Of a DNA stretch of 64,000 nt, positions 27,611-42,085 are shown in pieces (within the stretch, counting starts at the first letter, position 1; each line of letters opens with the position of its first letter). Under the pieces are notes generated by a model, which was given only the letters and a program-made list of their open reading frames with translations, made no database searches and had not been told where the DNA came from. Source of the DNA: Silurus meridionalis (lineage: Eukaryota; Chordata; Actinopteri; Siluriformes; Siluridae); contig NC_060906.1 of NCBI RefSeq assembly GCF_014805685.1, forward strand, positions 7,222,060 to 7,286,059, given 5' to 3'. The position numbers and the translations under genes are program-made.

Positions 27611-28614
27611 GTCAAGTCAAGTCAAGTCAAGTTTATTTGTATAGCGCTTTTCACAACAGACATTGTCTCAAAGCAGCTTTACACAAATCAACAGTTAAGG
27701 TGAATGGTGTGTGTGTATTTATTCCTGATGAGCAAGCCGTGGCGACTGTGGCAAGGAAAAACTCCCCTTAGATGTTATGAGGAAGAAACCTTGAGAGGAA
27801 CCAGACTTAAAAGGGGAACCCATCCTCATTTGGGTGACATCAAGAGTTTGATCATAAATCTTTCAACAATACAGAACACTGGAGAGTGAGAACTAACATG
27901 ATTACTGGAGTATAAGATTATAAGTGATGTTCTTTTTACAGTCTTATACAGTCTATATGGTTAGTAGCTCCGAGTTTTATGAGCTCAGCATTTGTGATCA
28001 CCACAGATCCAGCATCAGCTTCTCCATGCCAGAGCCTTTAAACACTCCAGGAGGTCCAATGTCAATACTCCACACATGTAGTGGGATCCAAATGGCACTG
28101 GTACGCCTCTAGATGATTCAGGAAGTTTGCGAGTTCGGCATCTACTTCTTCAAAGGTCCGTAATCATCACGAGGTGGGACGTGACTGGGGCTCGCCAAAC
28201 CTCAGGGTGTCTCGGGTTGGGGAGAGAAAGAGAAGCAGTGGAGAGGAATTAGCGTAGCTGCTGTTCATTATATTAACAGCACAAGTTGATAATGTGCATG
28301 TGATCAGATGATCTGGAGCACAAGGTTATGATGTGAGACGTATGTTATGTGTAGGCTTTGCTAAAAAGATATGTTTTTAATCTACACTTAAACTGGGTGA
28401 GTGTGTCTGAGCCCCGAACACTGTCAGGAAGACTATTCCAGAGTTTAGGAGCTAAATGTTAAAATGCTCTACCACCTTTAGTGGACTTTGCTATTCTACG
28501 AACTACTAGAAGCCCAGAGTTTTGAGACCTCAGGGAGCGTGGCGGATTGTAGCGTGTTAAAAGACTGGATAGATACATGGGAGCCAAACCATTTAGTGCT
28601 TTATAAGTGAGAAA
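27611..28614 (-). mobile_element. 5'-truncated LINE nested inside the RTE-like element
   Basis: A 1004-bp minus-strand insert flanked by the duplication ggaagac (27604-27610 and 28615-28621). It starts with a (GTCAA)n tail (its 3' end). It ends in reverse transcriptase C-terminal coding sequence: on the minus strand FLTYKALNGLAPMYLSSLL, then after a frameshift near 28455 HLAPKLWNSLPDSVRGSDTL. This is the internal evidence that the short tails at 4.6, 17.3 and 54 kb belong to a LINE. Confidence 0.88.
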
Positions 28615-28719
28615 GGAAGACATGCAGGTAGTTGGTGTTAAAGAGGCAGATGTAGGGGACAGGGTGGTATGGTAGCGGTAGCGACCCCTAATGGGAGCAG
28701 CCAAAAGAAGAAGAAGAAG

Positions 28720-28905
28720 ACATTAGAGCACAGTGAAATTCATTCTTTGCATATCCCAGCTTGCTCGAAACTGGGTCAGAGCGCAGGGTCTGTCATGATA
28801 TGGCGCCCCTGGAGCACAGAGGGTTAAGGGTCTTGCTCAAGGGCCAAGAGTGGCAGCTTGATGGCTTGAATGATGGCACAACCAAATGCATATCATAATC
28901 AAGCA
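28720..28905 (-). mobile_element. LINE/SINE 3' region, right half
   Basis: Continuation of the element cut at 24589: gtgaaattcattctttgcat, gtcagagcgcagggtct, ggttaagggtcttgctcaag. Similar sequence recurs at 49510-49545 and 49690-49850. Confidence 0.7.
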
Positions 28906-29924
28906 ACATGTGGCCCAACCATAATATTACAGTGTAAGACTTTTTTTATTGCTGTAAATACTCATTTTATTTATGTATATCACATGCATATAGTAAATGA
29001 ATGTGAACTATAACAACATTCCATAATGACAGAGGAGGAAAAACACTGAAAACAGGTGTGTAGGATTTTACATTTACAGTAAACAGATAAATTAGGGCTG
29101 CAACAACTAATAAAAAAAAAAATCAATAATAATCAATAATAAAATTTGTTGTGAACGTTATCGATTATATGGGCTGCTCAAGTTACGGTTTTAGCATGAC
29201 GGCGGAGAGTACAGTATCAACCGAAAGCAGGAAAAAGTGTGTGTCCCAAATCACGGTGAAGGTGAAACATCAGCATGGTGAGCAGAAACTGTATAATCCT
29301 CATCTAGTGAAAATGGTGCAGTTTAATGAAGTGCTATAGTGTAAAAAGTTTGCCAACTTCAGGACAGTTGCACTGAATCTGTCGTGACTCAGGTTGCTTG
29401 TGACATAGTGATGATTCAATTTAAACGGTGCGAACAAACACTACATCTAAAAGCAGCAAAAACAGCAGCAGTAAACGTAAAATTTTAGTCACTGTTCAAG
29501 TTTCCAGCGACTGCTTATGTGTCTGTACACCAATGCATATTTTCTTACTTTTTTTTTTTTTTATTAAGCTTGCTGTGTTTCTCCGTTTTTTATGGCATTT
29601 GTATTATAGCATTTTTATAGCATTTGTCAGTTTATAGACAGTAAACAGTTATAGACAGTTTTACTACGTTAAAATGCTTGTTTTCAATGTTTGTATATTT
29701 AATTTATGCATATATTTAATTATTATACAGAATTTTATTATATATTGTAGATGCTTTTATCCTCACTAAACAAAATGTCTATGTAATTTATTTTACAGAA
29801 ATTGTAAAAAAAAAAATGTATTATATTTTATATTGATACTTTAAATATGGTTGTCAACTTGCCACCTGCAGTTATCATTAAAAACAATACAAATTCCATT
29901 CATACTCAAATGCTGTTTTTTATT

Positions 29925-29932
29925 TTGTATTT

Positions 29933-29960
<28 letters not shown>
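29925..29960. repeat. (TTTA)n microsatellite
   Basis: Tetranucleotide run within the hAT-like element. Confidence 0.9.
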
Positions 29961-29965
<5 letters not shown>

Positions 29966-30140
29966 AAAAGAAACAACCCAGCATGAGTCAATTTGTTTAA
30001 GGAGAAATCCGCCATACACTCCTCAACAAACAGCCACTAAAAGCTTTATAAAATGTCAACATTAAAGATAGTTAAATGTGGCTTTTGCATTTTTTAAGTA
30101 CACTTTTATAGATAAATACCCTGAATTAGGGTTTTATATA

Positions 30141-31288
30141 CAGGTGCATCTCAATAAATTAGAATATCATTAAAAAGTTGATTACAATACAAAAAGTAAA
30201 ACTGGTATATTTTATAGATTCATCACACAGACTGATATATTTCAAGTGTTTCTTTTTTTTTAATTTTGATGATTTTGGCTCACATTCAATAAAAACCCAT
30301 CAATTCACTCTCTCAAAACATTAAAATACTTCATAAAACCAATCAAAAAAACATATTTTTAGTGAATTGTTGGCCTTCTGGAAAGTATGTTCATTTACTG
30401 TATATGTACTCAATACTTGGTCGGGGCTCCTTTTGCTTGAATTCATTCCCCCATTTGGTGTGGCATGGATGTGATCACTGTGGCACTGCTGAGGTGGTAT
30501 GGAAGCCCAGGTTTCTTTGACAGTGGCCTTCAGCTCATTAGATTTTTTGGTCTCTTGTTTCTCATTTCCTCTTGACAATAAGCCATAGATTCTCTATGGG
30601 GTTCAGGTCTGGTGAGTTTGCTGGCCAGTCACCACACAGACACTATGGTCATTTAACTAACTTTTGGTGCTTTTGGCAGTGTGGGCAGGTGCCAAATCCT
30701 GCTGGAAAATGAAATCAGCATCTCTATAAAGCTGGTCAGCAGAGGGTAGCATGAAGTGCTCTAAAACGTCCTGGTAGATGGCTGTGCTGACCTTGTACTT
30801 GATAAAACACAGTGGACCAACACCAGCAGATGACACGACTCCCCAAACCCCCAATGACTGTGCAAACTTTACACTGGACTTCAAGCACCTTGGATTCTGT
30901 CCCTCTCTTCTCTTCTTCCAGACTCTGGGACCTTGACTTCCAAATAAAATGTAGTCCTTTTTGTCCTTAACCTCCATGGTCATTGATAGTCTTCTGGACA
31001 ACTGTCAAGTCGGCAGTCTTCCCCCATTATTGTGGAGCCTGAACCAGACTGAGACACCTTTTAAATGCTCAGAAAAAATTTTCACAGTATTCTCATTTTC
31101 TGAGATACAGAATTTTGGATTTTCATTAGCTGTAAGCCAAAATCATCAAAATGAAAAGAAATAAACACTTAAAAAATATCAGTCTGTGTGTGATGAATCT
31201 ATGTAATATATGAGTTTTACTTTTTGTACTGAATTACTAAAATCAATTAAACTTTTTAATGATATTCTAATATATTGAGATGCACCTA
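30141..31288 (-). mobile_element. Tc1 transposon, inactivated, minus strand
   Basis: Left end caggtgcatctcaataaatt after TA; right end attgagatgcacct, inverted. Inverted similarity extends inward for over 90 bp (tcattaaaaagttgatt versus aactttttaatgata; agattcatcacacag versus gtgtgatgaatct). A transposase remnant lies on the minus strand from about 31000 to 30400. Confidence 0.85.
30360..31001 (-). pseudogene. Tc1 transposase remnant
   Basis: The minus strand reads GVVSSAGVGPLCFIKYKVS, HFMLPSADQLYRDADFIFQQ, DLAPAHTAKSTKS, then, after a break, ELKATVKETWASIPPQQCH. These are the second catalytic Asp (QQD) and C-terminal regions of a Tc1 transposase. The N-terminal DNA-binding region is missing and the segment carrying the final Glu is shifted out of frame. 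Confidence 0.8.
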
Positions 31289-32398
31289 TAGTTATAATAA
31301 GCAAAACAACTAATTAAAAAAATGTTTTGTTGTATTTCGTGTGTTTGTTTTTTAATCCGATTAATCGGGGGAAAAAATTGTCAGATTAATTGATTATCAA
31401 AATAATTGTTGGTTGCAGCCCTACAGTAAATATAAAAGAACAGGCTTGCAGTACTACTTGATGAAAGAATAGTACATGTAGAGAGATAAATACAGACTCT
31501 TGTAATCAGAGCAGTGAAATTATCTACTGAAGGTGAGTCAAAGTCACTTTTTTGGGAAGTCTCGTATATATCCAGCCAAGTTGATTCCACATCAGGAGAT
31601 GAGTCACGATGCAGATAACAGCAGGAGAGTAGCAGAGCGATACATGGCATAATATTTAGTGGTGCACTGAATCTTTTATTTCAGTGCCATTTGAAGAATC
31701 TTAAAGGGAGAAAGGACCTGGGTACATTTTCTTACCTTAGGAAGTCATGGACTACAGGAAGTGGAACGAAAGGAAAGATGTGTCTTGCTGAGACAGTAGC
31801 TATTTATACCTAAAAAGATTTACCCCCAACCCATGAGCCATGAGCAGTGAAACTGATCCTCTCCTGAATTTCGGAAAGGGAGGAGGAATAGCTCTGATCA
31901 TCATGAGACAGCACGACTTGAGACCGCATGTCCCAAAATTCCTGTTCGTTAATAATACACAGCTAACAATTATTATTTAAACACAAGCATCCTTCCAGTA
32001 TTTGTGTTCTGGATGGTAGGCTCTTGTTCCCAAGTTGAGAGCAGAAGGTTGGTTATTCCATAGCAGAAGGATGTGAGCATCAGGATTATTCAGACCGGTC
32101 CAAAGGTTCAGGAGAGCCACAGCAGGAGAAAGGATAATTAGATATACTAAGAGCATATGGTGCCCTGATAGCTTGTGTACTGTGCTCAGGGCTTCAGCAG
32201 GTCTAGCTGTGACAACAGAACTGCAACCGAGAGCCAGAATGTAAAATGGGCATGATCCTAAAAGCATCCCACATAACGCCCCTACTCAATACCACCACCA
32301 TCCAGATCAGTGCAATTAAATAAACTGTCACAAAGCAGTTCTACAGAAATTAGGATCTTTATTTATATTTTGTGATAGAAAAGTAAAAAGGAAGGATG

Positions 32399-32500
32399 GT
32401 GAAATGGTAAAAGACGGTGGTGAGACGTGCTATGTTGTATGGTTTAGAGACAGTGGCATTGACAGAAAGACAGGAGGCAGAGCTGGAGGTGGCAAATTTT
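32399..32500 (+). mobile_element. Short RTE-like LINE fragment
   Basis: About 100 bp matching the thumb region at 27290-27380 of the larger element (ggtgagacgtgctatgttgt, aggaggcagagctggaggt). Confidence 0.8.
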
Positions 32501-32840
32501 AATACTACCAAAGACATCTAAGCCTTAAATTGCTTGAAGGTTCAGTGTGCATGTTTCAAATAAAAGACAACATATAGATGTTGTTCCTCACCTGTTCTCG
32601 CATGGGCTTGTTGAGGGGACAAGTGCCAGGGTGCCCCCAATCCTTACCCTCAATGTAACCTTTCTGCAATTTTCTTTTGCTCTCGTAACTAGATCTGCCA
32701 GAGTCCCCATTCACCACACAGCAAACACTTTTAGGCCACTGTATGTTGCAAACATCCCCAATAATCTGGTCTGTCTGCAAGCCAAGGGTGCAATTGTGTG
32801 GTCTGGTGTGATGTCAGGAATGCTAGTCTTTAAAAATTGA

Positions 32841-34520
<1,680 letters not shown>

Positions 34521-35348
34521 CAATGTCTGTGTGAGTGTTACACGGAATTGCCCGTCCCATAGGATGAAATTACATGTAGCATTTCATTTGGTCATTGGGG
34601 TTAAAAGTGCAACAACCCCTCAGCAACTTCACTAATGGGCAGGCTTGCTTTCTAGAGCAGGAAATCTTCTGTTGTACCATTCATCCAGGCTAGTATATAG
34701 CATCTGCCTGCTTCTGTTGAGAGGTCACAAAAAATATCTGGGAAGCAAAGTCTGCAATTCATGTTAAAATTATAGCACAGACCAAGAGTTATTCATCAGG
34801 CAGGTTGTTAGGGGCTGAGAGTAGATAGATTGAGTAGTACTAACACTATTATGTCTTCACTTGTCCAAAATTGTAGCTTAAATGTGGCCAGAAGTAAATA
34901 TGTTCCTAAATGGCTAAAAAGAATAGATTTAAGATGACTGAAAACCTTGTGTATTTTTTGTTCCATTAGACAAAATAGACGAGTAATTATTGTCCTGGTT
35001 ATCAAAAAAACGCCAAAAAAAAAAAAACTATTCACATGAGCTAGTGTTTACAAATGTAGCATGGCCTTTGAAGTTTCATTGAGCAGAGCAGATGTTATAC
35101 ACTGTCCTCGGTTCAACAATAATGAACACGAACGGTACAATTTCTCTAGAAAAAACACTGAAAGATCTTATCATTCCTATGGTTTAAAACAAAAACCAAG
35201 AAGTATGTACTGAGAACGAACCAAATGTTTTGAGTCAATTTGGGTGTCTTAAAAGACTAGTTGAGTGGATAAATAGATGCTACAGTACACACTGTAGCCA
35301 CAGTGAGATTTTTTTCCCAAATGGATACCCATTGCACATTTTTAATTT

Positions 35349-35354
35349 AATAAA
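35349..35354 (+). other. ptchd4: Candidate polyadenylation signal for ptchd4
   Basis: AATAAA about 830 bases after the stop codon. In AT-rich DNA such hexamers arise by chance, so this is only a candidate. Confidence 0.3.
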
Positions 35355-35536
35355 GTAATTTAATGAAGAGCTGTTGAGCAAAGCAGATGGTCTAGAATTA
35401 GCACCACATAAGCAAGTGCAAGCTAGTTGTAGTACAAACAAAGGCTGAGGGAAATAAACACTGTAGTGAAGGATTAATCGCTAGAACCTAGAGAACAACG
35501 AATATTACTTACAAAGCAGTTGGTCAACTACAACTA

Positions 35537-35538
<2 letters not shown>

Positions 35539-35577
<39 letters not shown>
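35539..35577. repeat. (ATA)n microsatellite
   Basis: About 13 uninterrupted trinucleotide units. Confidence 0.95.
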
Positions 35578-35579
<2 letters not shown>

Positions 35580-36431
35580 GTACAACTGTATTAATAGAGT
35601 AATATAAGCTAATTTCTATGGGTTATAATACAACAGTACAAAACACAAAAAAACAAGCAAAAAATGGAACAACACATACCCTGCAATTACAGAAATGTTG
35701 TCAGGCGTAATTTGTTCTGTATTATAATTACCGAATATAAATATTATGGTCCTTAGATTTTTCTGCAACATATGTTAAAAGACATTTCTCTATCTGATTA
35801 AACTAATTGAACTTGTTACAGGTAGTTGAATATTAGTCAGCCTCAAGGATTAGTTCGACCTCAATTTTAGAATTAGCATACAGCATATATTTAAGGCAAA
35901 TTAAATATTTTAGGAGTTGGAATTTTTAGTTAAAAAAAAAAGTTTTAATCATTTGTGAAAGCCATGGATGAATCATGTTGTCAAACGCTAGCTATCAGCT
36001 CAACAACAGAAAAAAAAATTCAGATGAATCTTCTCCAGTTAAACATCAGATTCGCAATGCTGACTGCAATTTCTATCCAAATTTTTTTCGTGAAAACTAG
36101 CATGTGCGATTGTTGGCAGAGTTCGTTGCCAGTGTTAGATCCATTTGCCACTACTGTGCAGAGTCAATAGTGTAATAATAAAGGCAGATATCTGTAAGAA
36201 AGCCACCATTAATCAGTGGTTTTTTTATTGTCCCAGGACTGTAAATCTGGAAGAATTCTGCGACTCAGCTCACATCAAAATGTGATCAATAGTTAAGGTT
36301 AGGGCAACGTTTAACAAATGTTATGATTTGTATGCAATGCAGCATCAGCTTAATAATTCATTAGAATTCCTGCAGGTTGAGACAGGTGTGGACTAAAATA
36401 AAAAGTTAACGTCAGTGTGAATACATCTATA

Positions 36432-38000
36432 CAGTATATTACAAAAGAAAATACACCCCTTACATTTTATTAACCGTTGTATTGTTTTTTCTCAAGGGAA
36501 AATACTACAGAAATGAAACTTAGATATATTTTAGAGTAGTCAATGTACAGCTTGTGTAGCAGATTTACTGTCCTCTATAAATAACTCAACATACAGCCAT
36601 CATTGTCTAAATATCTGGCAACAAAGGTGAGTGAACCCTAAGTGAACAACAAAACTCTGTCCAAAGTGGGATATTTAGTGTGAGCACCATTGTTATGTAG
36701 CACTTACTTAATCCTCCTGGGCATGGAATTCATCAGAGCTGCACAGGTTGTTGCTGGGATCCTCTTCCACTGCTAGACACATGAAGCTTCTCCACCTTCC
36801 ACTAGAGGATTCAGGTCTAGGGTTAAGGTCTGGAGACATACTTGGCACTCTATAATCTTCATTTTCAGATTCCAGCAGTTGTCATCTCGGCGGTGTGTTT
36901 GGGGTCATTATTATGTTGGAAAACTGCCGTTTGGCCCAGTTTCTGAAAGGAGGCCTATATGGTCTGCTTCAGAATGTCACAGAACATGTTGGATCCATGT
37001 TTCCCTCAATGAACCGCAGCTCCCCAGTAACAGCAGAACTCATGCAGCCCCAGACCATGATGCTATCATCACCATGCTTGACTGTAGGCACAGTCAAGAC
37101 AGTTTTTTTGGTACTCCTCACCAGGGCGTCACCACACATGCTGGACAACATCTGAGCCAAACAAGTTTATCTTATCATATCTTATCTCATCAGACCACAG
37201 GACATGGTTACAGTCATTCATTCTCTTGGACAGATCGTCTTCAGCAAACATATTGTGGGCTTTCTTTTGAGCCAGCTTCAGAAGATGTTTCCTTCTGGGA
37301 TGACACCATGCAAACCTATTTGTTGCAGTATGCGGCGTATGGGTTGAGCACTGACAAGCAGATCTTCTGCTTTTGCAATCTCTAAAGCAATGCTGCAGCA
37401 CTCATGCATCTGCTTTTTTGAAGCAGTTTCTGCACCTGACGCACAGCACGAGGACTCAACTTCTTTGAAGGACTCTTGCCAGGTCTGTTGGATGGAACCT
37501 GTCTTGGAAAACCTCTGTATGACCCTGACCACTGTACTGTAACTCAGTTTCAGGGTGTTTAGTGATCTTATAGCCTCTGCATCTTTGTGGAGAGCAACAA
37601 TTCTAATTCTCTAATCCTCAGAGAGTCTTCCAGAGAACATCCAGTGGTTGTACTCAAAGCACCACATTTTAATTGCTTTAATAAAAGATACACAAATTTG
37701 TATGCTTCTGTCTAGCAGACAAAATAAATCAACACGATGAATAGGACACAGGGCTTTGCACATTTATATGGCATACAGCTATCATCACTTAGGGGGTACA
37801 CAATTTTGTTGCAGGTTATTTAGACAATATTGGCTGTATGTGGATTTATTTTCAGAGGATAGTAAATCTGTACTGCTATACAAGCTGTTTATTGATTACT
37901 CTGAAATATATCCACGTTTAATTTCTAAAGAATTGTCCTTTAAAAAGATCTACTAAAATGGTTGTTGAAATGTGTGGGGTGTACTCACTCATATATCATA
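36432..38000 (-). mobile_element. Degenerate Tc1 transposon, minus strand
   Basis: Left end cagtatattacaaaagaaaa after TA; the right side ends ggggtgtactcactcatata, an imperfect invert of the left (acacccc versus ggggtgt). The transposase remnant lies between, on the minus strand. The right boundary is approximate. Confidence 0.75.
36850..37620 (-). pseudogene. Tc1 transposase remnant
   Basis: Minus-strand pieces in order: a helix-turn-helix region (VRVIQRFSKTGSIQ near 37530), a second DNA-binding part with PIRRILQQIGLHG near 37320, the first catalytic segment LWSDEIRYDKINLFGSD near 37200, and VKHGDDSIMVWGCMSSA near 37060. Frame changes between pieces and the loss of the C-terminal catalytic part make it non-functional. 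Confidence 0.8.
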
Positions 38001-38416
38001 TAAGGATATATGATTAAATGCAACACTAAATGCAGTGGTGGCTTATTGAACAGAAGGTTCCTCCGAAGGTCAGGCCTTGAACCATGTACCTGTAAATGTC
38101 TACCTTGTTCATACGAGCGGCCGTCCAAGCAAATGGAGATGTCGACGTGTAACCAATAATGGCATCACTATGTAATTTTTATGTAGGAAGAGGGCATGCC
38201 AATGAAGTAGGCTATATAAAGACAAGAAATGCATAAAAAATCATATACTTCCCAAGAATGATTGTCTTCGCATGTAATGTACGTATGCATGTATTTATTT
38301 AGCGTGCATTTTATTTATCATTTTTACATTTTGAAAATGTTGCAACAGTATGCTTTTATTTTTTTAATCGATATCATCTTGTTAGTAACTTGTTTTCTGT
38401 GTTGTACTAATGAAAA

Positions 38417-38417
<1 letters not shown>

Positions 38418-38478
<61 letters not shown>
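38418..38478. repeat. (TA)n microsatellite
   Basis: About 30 uninterrupted ta units. Confidence 0.97.
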
Positions 38479-38484
<6 letters not shown>

Positions 38485-38638
38485 GTATAGGATTTTATAG
38501 TTTTTTTAAGAAATGAAAAGTGAAAGATTTTTTCTATTTAAAACTTAATATTAAAAATGCAATAAAAGTCAAAAATAAAAGCTGAATAGGTCAGTAATAA
38601 ATTATGGAATGTCAACTGCATTCTCAATCATTTCTTTT

Positions 38639-38644
<6 letters not shown>

Positions 38645-38704
<60 letters not shown>
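38645..38704. repeat. (CA)n microsatellite
   Basis: About 30 uninterrupted ca units. Confidence 0.97.
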
Positions 38705-38707
<3 letters not shown>

Positions 38708-39079
38708 AAATTGCAAATATTTATTGCGGCACATCACTGGTGTGCATGTTAAATTTCACGGACTCCCTCCGGAGCTTCTGGCTCAGCTTTATTGTTCTCT
38801 ACAGGTAAGGATAGCCTCCTCCTCTTTCTTTGTCCCTTGGTGATACTTTCTTCTAAATGCTGAATGCAGGTCACTTCATAGAGTTGGAAATCGGAAAAAG
38901 AAGAATCCCACAGAATGGTATGAGATGGTATTTGAATACTGAGATAGTCTTTGATTGAGAGCTAAAGAGGTCATTATTTGAAATAGTCCCCTCAACAGAG
39001 ATATTTTTAAAGCACAGTTACTAATGATCTCTTATTAAATTTCTAAATCTGTGTATGTATCTATGAAGGGATTTGATTC

Positions 39080-40718
39080 AGCCACAGCAGGTTACACGAG
39101 TGCCTTCTCTGCTGGCCTAAACACTATCAGAAGCACTGACCTACATTTACAACCTAAAGTCTAATATTTGTTCCATGAAATTGTATTTATTTATTCCCAA
39201 CAGTTCTCTTCATTTTGTAGTGTTTCTCTTGGCTGCACTGCTTCCAGTACCTGTATGTGGATGTTAGATTTTTTTTTTGTCCAATCAGATTTCAGCCTCT
39301 ATGTGCTGCCATGTCAATCTAATCTGCCCAGGGCCTTTAAAGTCAGTACTGCTGGCCTTTTTACCACAGTCTCCTTAATAATTAGCTCCGTTTCTTTAAC
39401 CAATCAGATTTCAAATTCACAGAATAGCGTCAGCATTTTTCCATCCTCTGATTGGTTGGTCAGAGGGAAACTGTTACAGCCAAGTTTAACTGGCAAACAC
39501 ATGTTTAGCTCTGCACACATTAATACATCTGAGTTAGACTTTTTTATGCCTACAGAAGAGGAGAAATTGATTTGGTCGGGTACATACATAAAAATCAATT
39601 TTCAAGAGAAGCTAGACATCGTGAGGAGAGGTTTTTAGCTTGGGAAAGGGTTTGTTCACCACTTCCAGACCAGTGAATACGAGCGGTCCCACTGGCTTAC
39701 AGCCTCTGAGGAGCGGTGCATATTATGAGTCTGCATCTCCGGTGAGTAGGTTGTATTTTATTTAAATGTTTATGTTTTTGTGATGTTATTAGGCAAATAT
39801 TGATTCTGAACTGCTCTGGAGGTGGCACAGTTGAGGTTGTAGTGTAGAAGTTTGGAGTCTTAACTGGGTTTCTTGCTTTAGTAAAATAGTATTCACCCTC
39901 CAAATGTGAAATGCCTCTCTCTCTGTAATGCCATGCGTTGTTATATTTACGCGGTTTTGTATAGTATTAATGGTTTTTATAATTGCGACGTGATACAGTG
40001 GAACCCCGTTGTACGAGCAACCTATAGTACGAGCAAACGGAGATACGAGCAACTTCGCTCGCAACATTTTACCGTTTCACGAGCAAATTTCGAAGGCACG
40101 AGCAAACTCATGCTGCCGGTTCCCGTTTTTGGCGGAGGGTCGCATCAGTCGCTTAGTTGATGACGTATCACTCAGTCGCTCTCATTGTTCAGTGCAGCAA
40201 AAACGTAACTGTGGCAGCGGGGGCGTGGCCGAGCGGCGGTTTGTGAATGGAGGGCGGGTCCAAGAGCAGATAGGCAGGGGATTGCTTTACCTGAAGTTAA
40301 TGTGAAAAATATAAAACTAAAAACGAAAGTAAATAGAATTACCATGGAAACCAAGAAGGTTACGAGCGTTTTGTGCGTCTCACACTCGCAATCAACCACT
40401 ACCACACGAGTAAGTGTTAAATTATGTTTATATTACGGTAATTTGCTGTGTATTTGTTTTTAAAAATAGGCTACAAATACTTTATAAGTGCAGAAATAAG
40501 CGATCGAATGAGATCTCGGAACGGATTAAATCACTTTTACATTCATTCCTATGGGGAAAATCAGTTCGAACATACGAGCAAATGGACACACGAGCAATTT
40601 TCAAGAACGAATTATGCTTGTACAACGGGGTTCCACTGTAGTGGTGGTATTAAGAGGTGGATTAAGTCGGTTAAGTCCCCACTGAGGGCCCAGGTACCAA
40701 ATGCACGGCCCGCCACTG
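39080..40718 (+). mobile_element. hAT-like element (ZMYM1-type transposase relic) with nested Tigger element
   Basis: The right end cggcccgccactg is the inverse of the end at 22897. The left boundary is approximate and not marked by a clear repeat. Plus-strand coding relics include EKLDIVRRG (near 39610) and, in another frame, HHFQTSEYERSHWLTASEE (near 39660), the zinc-finger region of ZMYM1-like hAT transposases. The catalytic domain is absent. A related relic lies at 57310-57520. Confidence 0.75.
39996..40638. mobile_element. Tigger/pogo-like element, 643 bp, with TA duplication
   Basis: Ends cagtggaaccccgttgtacg and gtacaacggggttccactg are inverts flanked by TA (39994-39995 and 40639-40640). 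The related hAT copy at 22.9-23.4 kb lacks the insert (gatagtggtggt), which confirms the boundaries. No transposase is encoded. Confidence 0.9.
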
Positions 40719-41627
40719 GGTTACACATTATTTTAGGACTTGTGTCAGTTTGTCACTTAATTCCTTTTGTCACTGAAACCTCAAAAGCCAGCATGGGCAG
40801 GTGAAAGAAAGCATCTGCTCATGATCCAAAGTCTACAAGCTAATAGTTTAATGGCTTGGGCTTGCATGGCTGCTGTAGGAACAGTCTAATTACAGGAGCT
40901 TCCATTCTGCAACACAACTGAGCAGCATTTCACCTGCATAATGTTGTATGTGCAAGACAGAAGGGTATGCAACCAGATATTATTTACTTTAAAACTGTAA
41001 ACCAAAATTTTTGCTCAGCTAAAAGACTCACCTTATATTGATCTCAAATACAAATCCCTTCAGTGTGGAGCAAGAACAATAAATTGGTCTTGCTGTTCAA
41101 AAACTTTCGAAGGGGACAGTAATGGCGTATATAAATATTTGCTTTCGCTTCATCGATGTAGAGATATACGTATATTCGTTCAGAACAGTATATCCTTTCC
41201 ATGGATGCATTTTTGTAGACATGCTTACATGGAAACAGGTTCATGATTTTACACTCAGAAAAAAAAGAGCAATCAGTACAGCAGTACTCAAGAGAGCAGC
41301 TCACATGTAAAAATGTGTCCAACCTTACAGCTCCAAAATGATGCAGAGGATGAGAGGATAGACTTTGTCGTGACAGATGGGGGCAAAAAAACAAAAACAA
41401 AAAAACGGGGGATGCGCTATTTCACTCAGATTGCATCATTGGATGGTAATAGAGGTGGAAGATTGTTTTTATTTGTTTGTTTTTTTTTAACGTGACATTT
41501 GCTGTGCTTTATCTAGGAATGAGACATGACGATTCAGAGACAGACAGACTCAAAAGGATGTTGATGAAGGAGGAAATTGTGTGTCCATGTTTCTATGTTA
41601 TTGTACTGTTTATTTGTGCAAATGGAC
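40719..41627. other. Intergenic, nothing recognised
   Basis: No gene, complete repeat or RNA recognised in this stretch. Confidence 0.5.
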
Positions 41628-42085
41628 AAAGGTTTGTGGACATCTGAGATTGGCATGCACTTTTTGAACATACATATTTAGTCCCTATTTGCTGTTATAA
41701 AAACCCCCAGTCTTCTGAGATGATGATGCAGAAGATGATTTTGAAATTTTTGCTTGTGGGGATTTGTGTGAGATTCATTCAGCCACAAGGGTGTTAGTAA
41801 AGTCAGGTACTGATGTAGGTGAGGTGAGGGGGCATGGAGTGAAGTCAGCAGTAATTACAAAAGTGTCCAGTAGGTTTTAGAGCTCTACCGCAGGAGATCT
41901 TCCACTCAGAGCCATGTAAAGCAGATCTTCACAGAGCTGCCTTTATGCACAGGGGCATTGTCATGCTGGAACTCCTAGTTCAAGTGAAGGGAAATTATAA
42001 TTCAAGCACATCCTAAAACATTCTATACAATTGTTTGCCCCCAAGTTTGGTGCTAACATTTTGGGGGGAAAAAACACATATGGCT
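41628..42085. mobile_element. Degraded Tc1-derived MITE
   Basis: Begins ggacaaaggtttgtggacat, like the MITE at 21417, and includes the gggcattgtcatgctgga block common to this family. The right terminal repeat is not clear. Confidence 0.55.

Larger units (their letters stand above)
24590..28719 (+). mobile_element. RTE-like LINE with endonuclease and reverse transcriptase remnants
   Basis: Insertion bounded by a 14-base target duplication, acattagagcacag (24576-24589 and 28720-28733). It begins with gtgccggtaccaagcccgga and ends with gggagcagccaaaagaagaa and an (AAG)n tail, typical of this fish RTE-type family. It carries an APE-type endonuclease frame and a broken reverse transcriptase, and is itself interrupted by another LINE at 27611-28614. 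Confidence 0.9.
29093..31423. mobile_element. hAT-like element with a nested Tc1
   Basis: Left end tagggctgcaacaactaat; right end ttgttggttgcagcccta; these are inverted. The internal sequence has no usable transposase. A (TTTA)n run lies at about 29929-29960. A Tc1 element (30141-31288) is inserted inside. I could not match an 8-base target duplication at the ends, so the superfamily rests on the terminal sequence alone. Confidence 0.65.
34521..36431 (+). other. ptchd4 3' flank (probable 3' UTR and intergenic)
   Basis: No coding sequence recognised. The first part is presumably 3' UTR; the first AATAAA on this strand is at 35349. An (ATA)n run lies at 35539-35577. Confidence 0.6.

Noticed and set aside
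29151..29339. 62-residue frame near the hAT-like left end
   Set aside because: No confident domain; probably degraded transposon sequence.
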